Below, piece after piece: positions 62,928-64,000 of a DNA stretch of 64,000 nt. The notes beneath the pieces are model-generated. The model searched no databases, was not told the DNA's origin, and worked only from the letters and a program-made list of their open reading frames with translations. The stretch is from the NCBI RefSeq assembly GCF_963678635.1, contig NC_087070.1, positions 46,045,467 through 46,109,466 of the forward strand, given 5' to 3'. The position numbers and the translations under genes are program-made. This stretch comes from Symsagittifera roscoffensis. Its lineage: Eukaryota > Xenacoelomorpha > Acoela > Convolutidae. Position 1 is the stretch's first letter. Every line of letters starts with the position of its first letter.

Positions 62928-63428
62928 ATGGAGATACGACGGCTGGAAGCTCATGTAAGAGAGAACAATAGACAAGAAACGCCGACGAAAGAACAATTGC
63001 AGGAATTGGGTTGTCTAACATATTTAGATCTTTTTGAGACAACGTGCAAAATCTTGAACATTCCGATGAAAGTGAAAAATATATGGGCCAGAAGACGACT
63101 GATGCCATGGTTCAGAGCCAACATGACTGCATGGTTGTACGAAATTGCCAAGAAGCATATGTCGAAGCAAAGCAGAGTGAACAGTGCGTATCAGCAGGAC
63201 ATTGAAGCAGGAGCTTTCAAGCAAGCTTTTGTAACTCATCGGAATGCAGTTACCACCGCAGTGAAGAAAATTTCTAGGACAAGTGAATGTGACGGAAGAG
63301 AAAAAGAAGAGATGTTGAAGGAAGACTTGGAGAGAAACGTGACGTTGTGCCTCCACAACAGCTTCTGCCAAAACAGAGAAAGTAACGTTGATCCTCTACC
63401 TTGTTGTAAACAAAGAAACAAAGAGTAG
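62928..63428 (+). CDS. Uncharacterised 166-residue basic protein
   Basis: Intact from ATG 62,928 (MEIRRLEAHVRENNRQETPT) to TAG 63,426; the frame is also open 6 codons upstream (GTG 62,910). Contains ELGCLTYLDLFETTCKILNI, VKNIWARRRLMPWFRANMTA, WLYEIAKKHMSKQSRVNSAY and a Lys/Glu stretch; ends CCKQRNKE. Helical and positively charged, with several Cys but no spaced zinc motif. Unknown family. Confidence 0.4.
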   Translation: MEIRRLEAHVRENNRQETPTKEQLQELGCLTYLDLFETTCKILNIPMKVKNIWARRRLMPWFRANMTAWLYEIAKKHMSKQSRVNSAYQQDIEAGAFKQAFVTHRNAVTTAVKKISRTSECDGREKEEMLKEDLERNVTLCLHNSFCQNRESNVDPLPCCKQRNKE

Positions 63429-64000
63429 AAGAGCAGAAGTGTTGAAGGACTACCTCCAACAGCGTCAGAATAGCTCCAGACGTGTTGCAAGACACTGAGA
63501 CTAAAAGTGCGGAATCAATGTCGCAGGAGGAGGAGAGGGAGCATTGACAAATAAGCCGAATAACAAGATGCAAAAAGAAGATAAATTAGAAGAATTTAGA
63601 AGTTTTAGAAATTCTAGACGACGAAAACAAATAGTGAACAAAGAAAACAAACAAAAAGAGCAATTAAAGAGAGGATTTTAAAACTCAGAATTGTTTTGTA
63701 TGTGGGAAAAAATCAAATGAGAAACAAAGCAACTAAGTTTGCAATTGAAACTGAAGAGAAAACATTAGTTGAATTTTGAAGGTTAAAGAATTAGTTGCAT
63801 TTATAAATTTGCATTATGATTTTAGTAAGTGGCTATAGAGACACTTACTATTTTTTTAGTGGGGCTTGAGTGGAAGGTATATTAAAATATTCCAGCCTGC
63901 ATGATTATTTTCAATCAATTAAGACGACTGATGACTTTGTGATGACATGAAAGGCTTGGGTAATCTCTTGAAGAGGGCGATTATTTCATTGTTCCTTCTG
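63429..64000 (+). other. Purine-rich then AT-rich 3' region, no gene
   Basis: A polypurine run GGAGGAGGAGAGGGAG at about 63,526-63,541 is followed by A-rich sequence (KENKQKEQLKRGF-like translation, probably compositional) and AT-rich sequence to the window end. A polypurine tract at the end of a retroelement usually precedes the 3' LTR; I could not find a matching 5' LTR in the window. Confidence 0.35.
63823..63850 (+). terminator. 9-bp stem-loop followed by T-run
   Basis: TAGTAAGTG-GCTATAGAGA-CACTTACTA is a perfect 9-bp stem with a 10-nt loop, followed by TTTTTTTAG. It could be a 3'-end structure of the element's RNA; function not shown. Confidence 0.3.

Overview
The window looks like nuclear DNA from an animal, probably an invertebrate; I cannot name the species. 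Nothing resembles a bacterial operon, and I found no rRNA, tRNA or intact host gene. Nearly all of it is transposable-element sequence: decayed Ty3/gypsy-like retroelements (Gag with two CCHC knuckles, DTGA protease, YVDD reverse transcriptase, RNase H, HHCC/DDE integrase with a GPF-type C-terminus) embedded in AT-rich fold-back and tandem repeats.

Layout. 1-5.3 kb is a heavily decayed gag-pol. 5.7-11.1 kb is a decayed accessory polyprotein block carrying an SGNH/GDSL-like domain and a second SGNH-like domain. 11.4-14.8 kb is a fold-back element with two small-RNA-like cassettes. 14.85-15.97 kb is a 12-unit minisatellite and a gag leader. 15.98-22.43 kb is a gag whose core is tandemly triplicated, followed by an RT fragment. 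22.43-25.33 kb is a second fold-back. 25.33-33.57 kb is two tandem copies of a 4.2-kb repeat. 34.7-40.0 kb is a second minisatellite, leader and gag with a 1,688-bp tandem duplication. 40.1-43.15 kb is more of the 4.2-kb repeat. 43.17-53.2 kb is the best-preserved gag-pol. 53.55-60.80 kb is the second, better-preserved accessory block. 60.98-63.43 kb holds three further uncharacterised coding stretches.

Main result. The accessory block follows pol at almost the same distance (about 0.4 kb) in two copies that are strongly diverged in protein sequence. Its module order is conserved: N-terminal module, coiled coil, SGNH domain, second SGNH-like domain, RYPEQ-type module, basic C-terminal module. 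This suggests one large mobile unit, gag-pol plus a multidomain accessory polyprotein in the position where env-like genes sit. I do not recognise it as a described element. A 1-kb piece of the accessory block has also been copied into the RT gene and reads in frame with it.

Second result. The repeats carry two related families of a short cassette: a palindromic PSE-like box about 90 bp upstream of a GT, a stem-loop, an A-T(4-5)-G Sm-like site and a 3' hairpin. That is the layout of a spliced-leader or snRNA gene. It is a hypothesis only. Every retroelement ORF here is broken somewhere, so the window is a graveyard of elements rather than an active locus.
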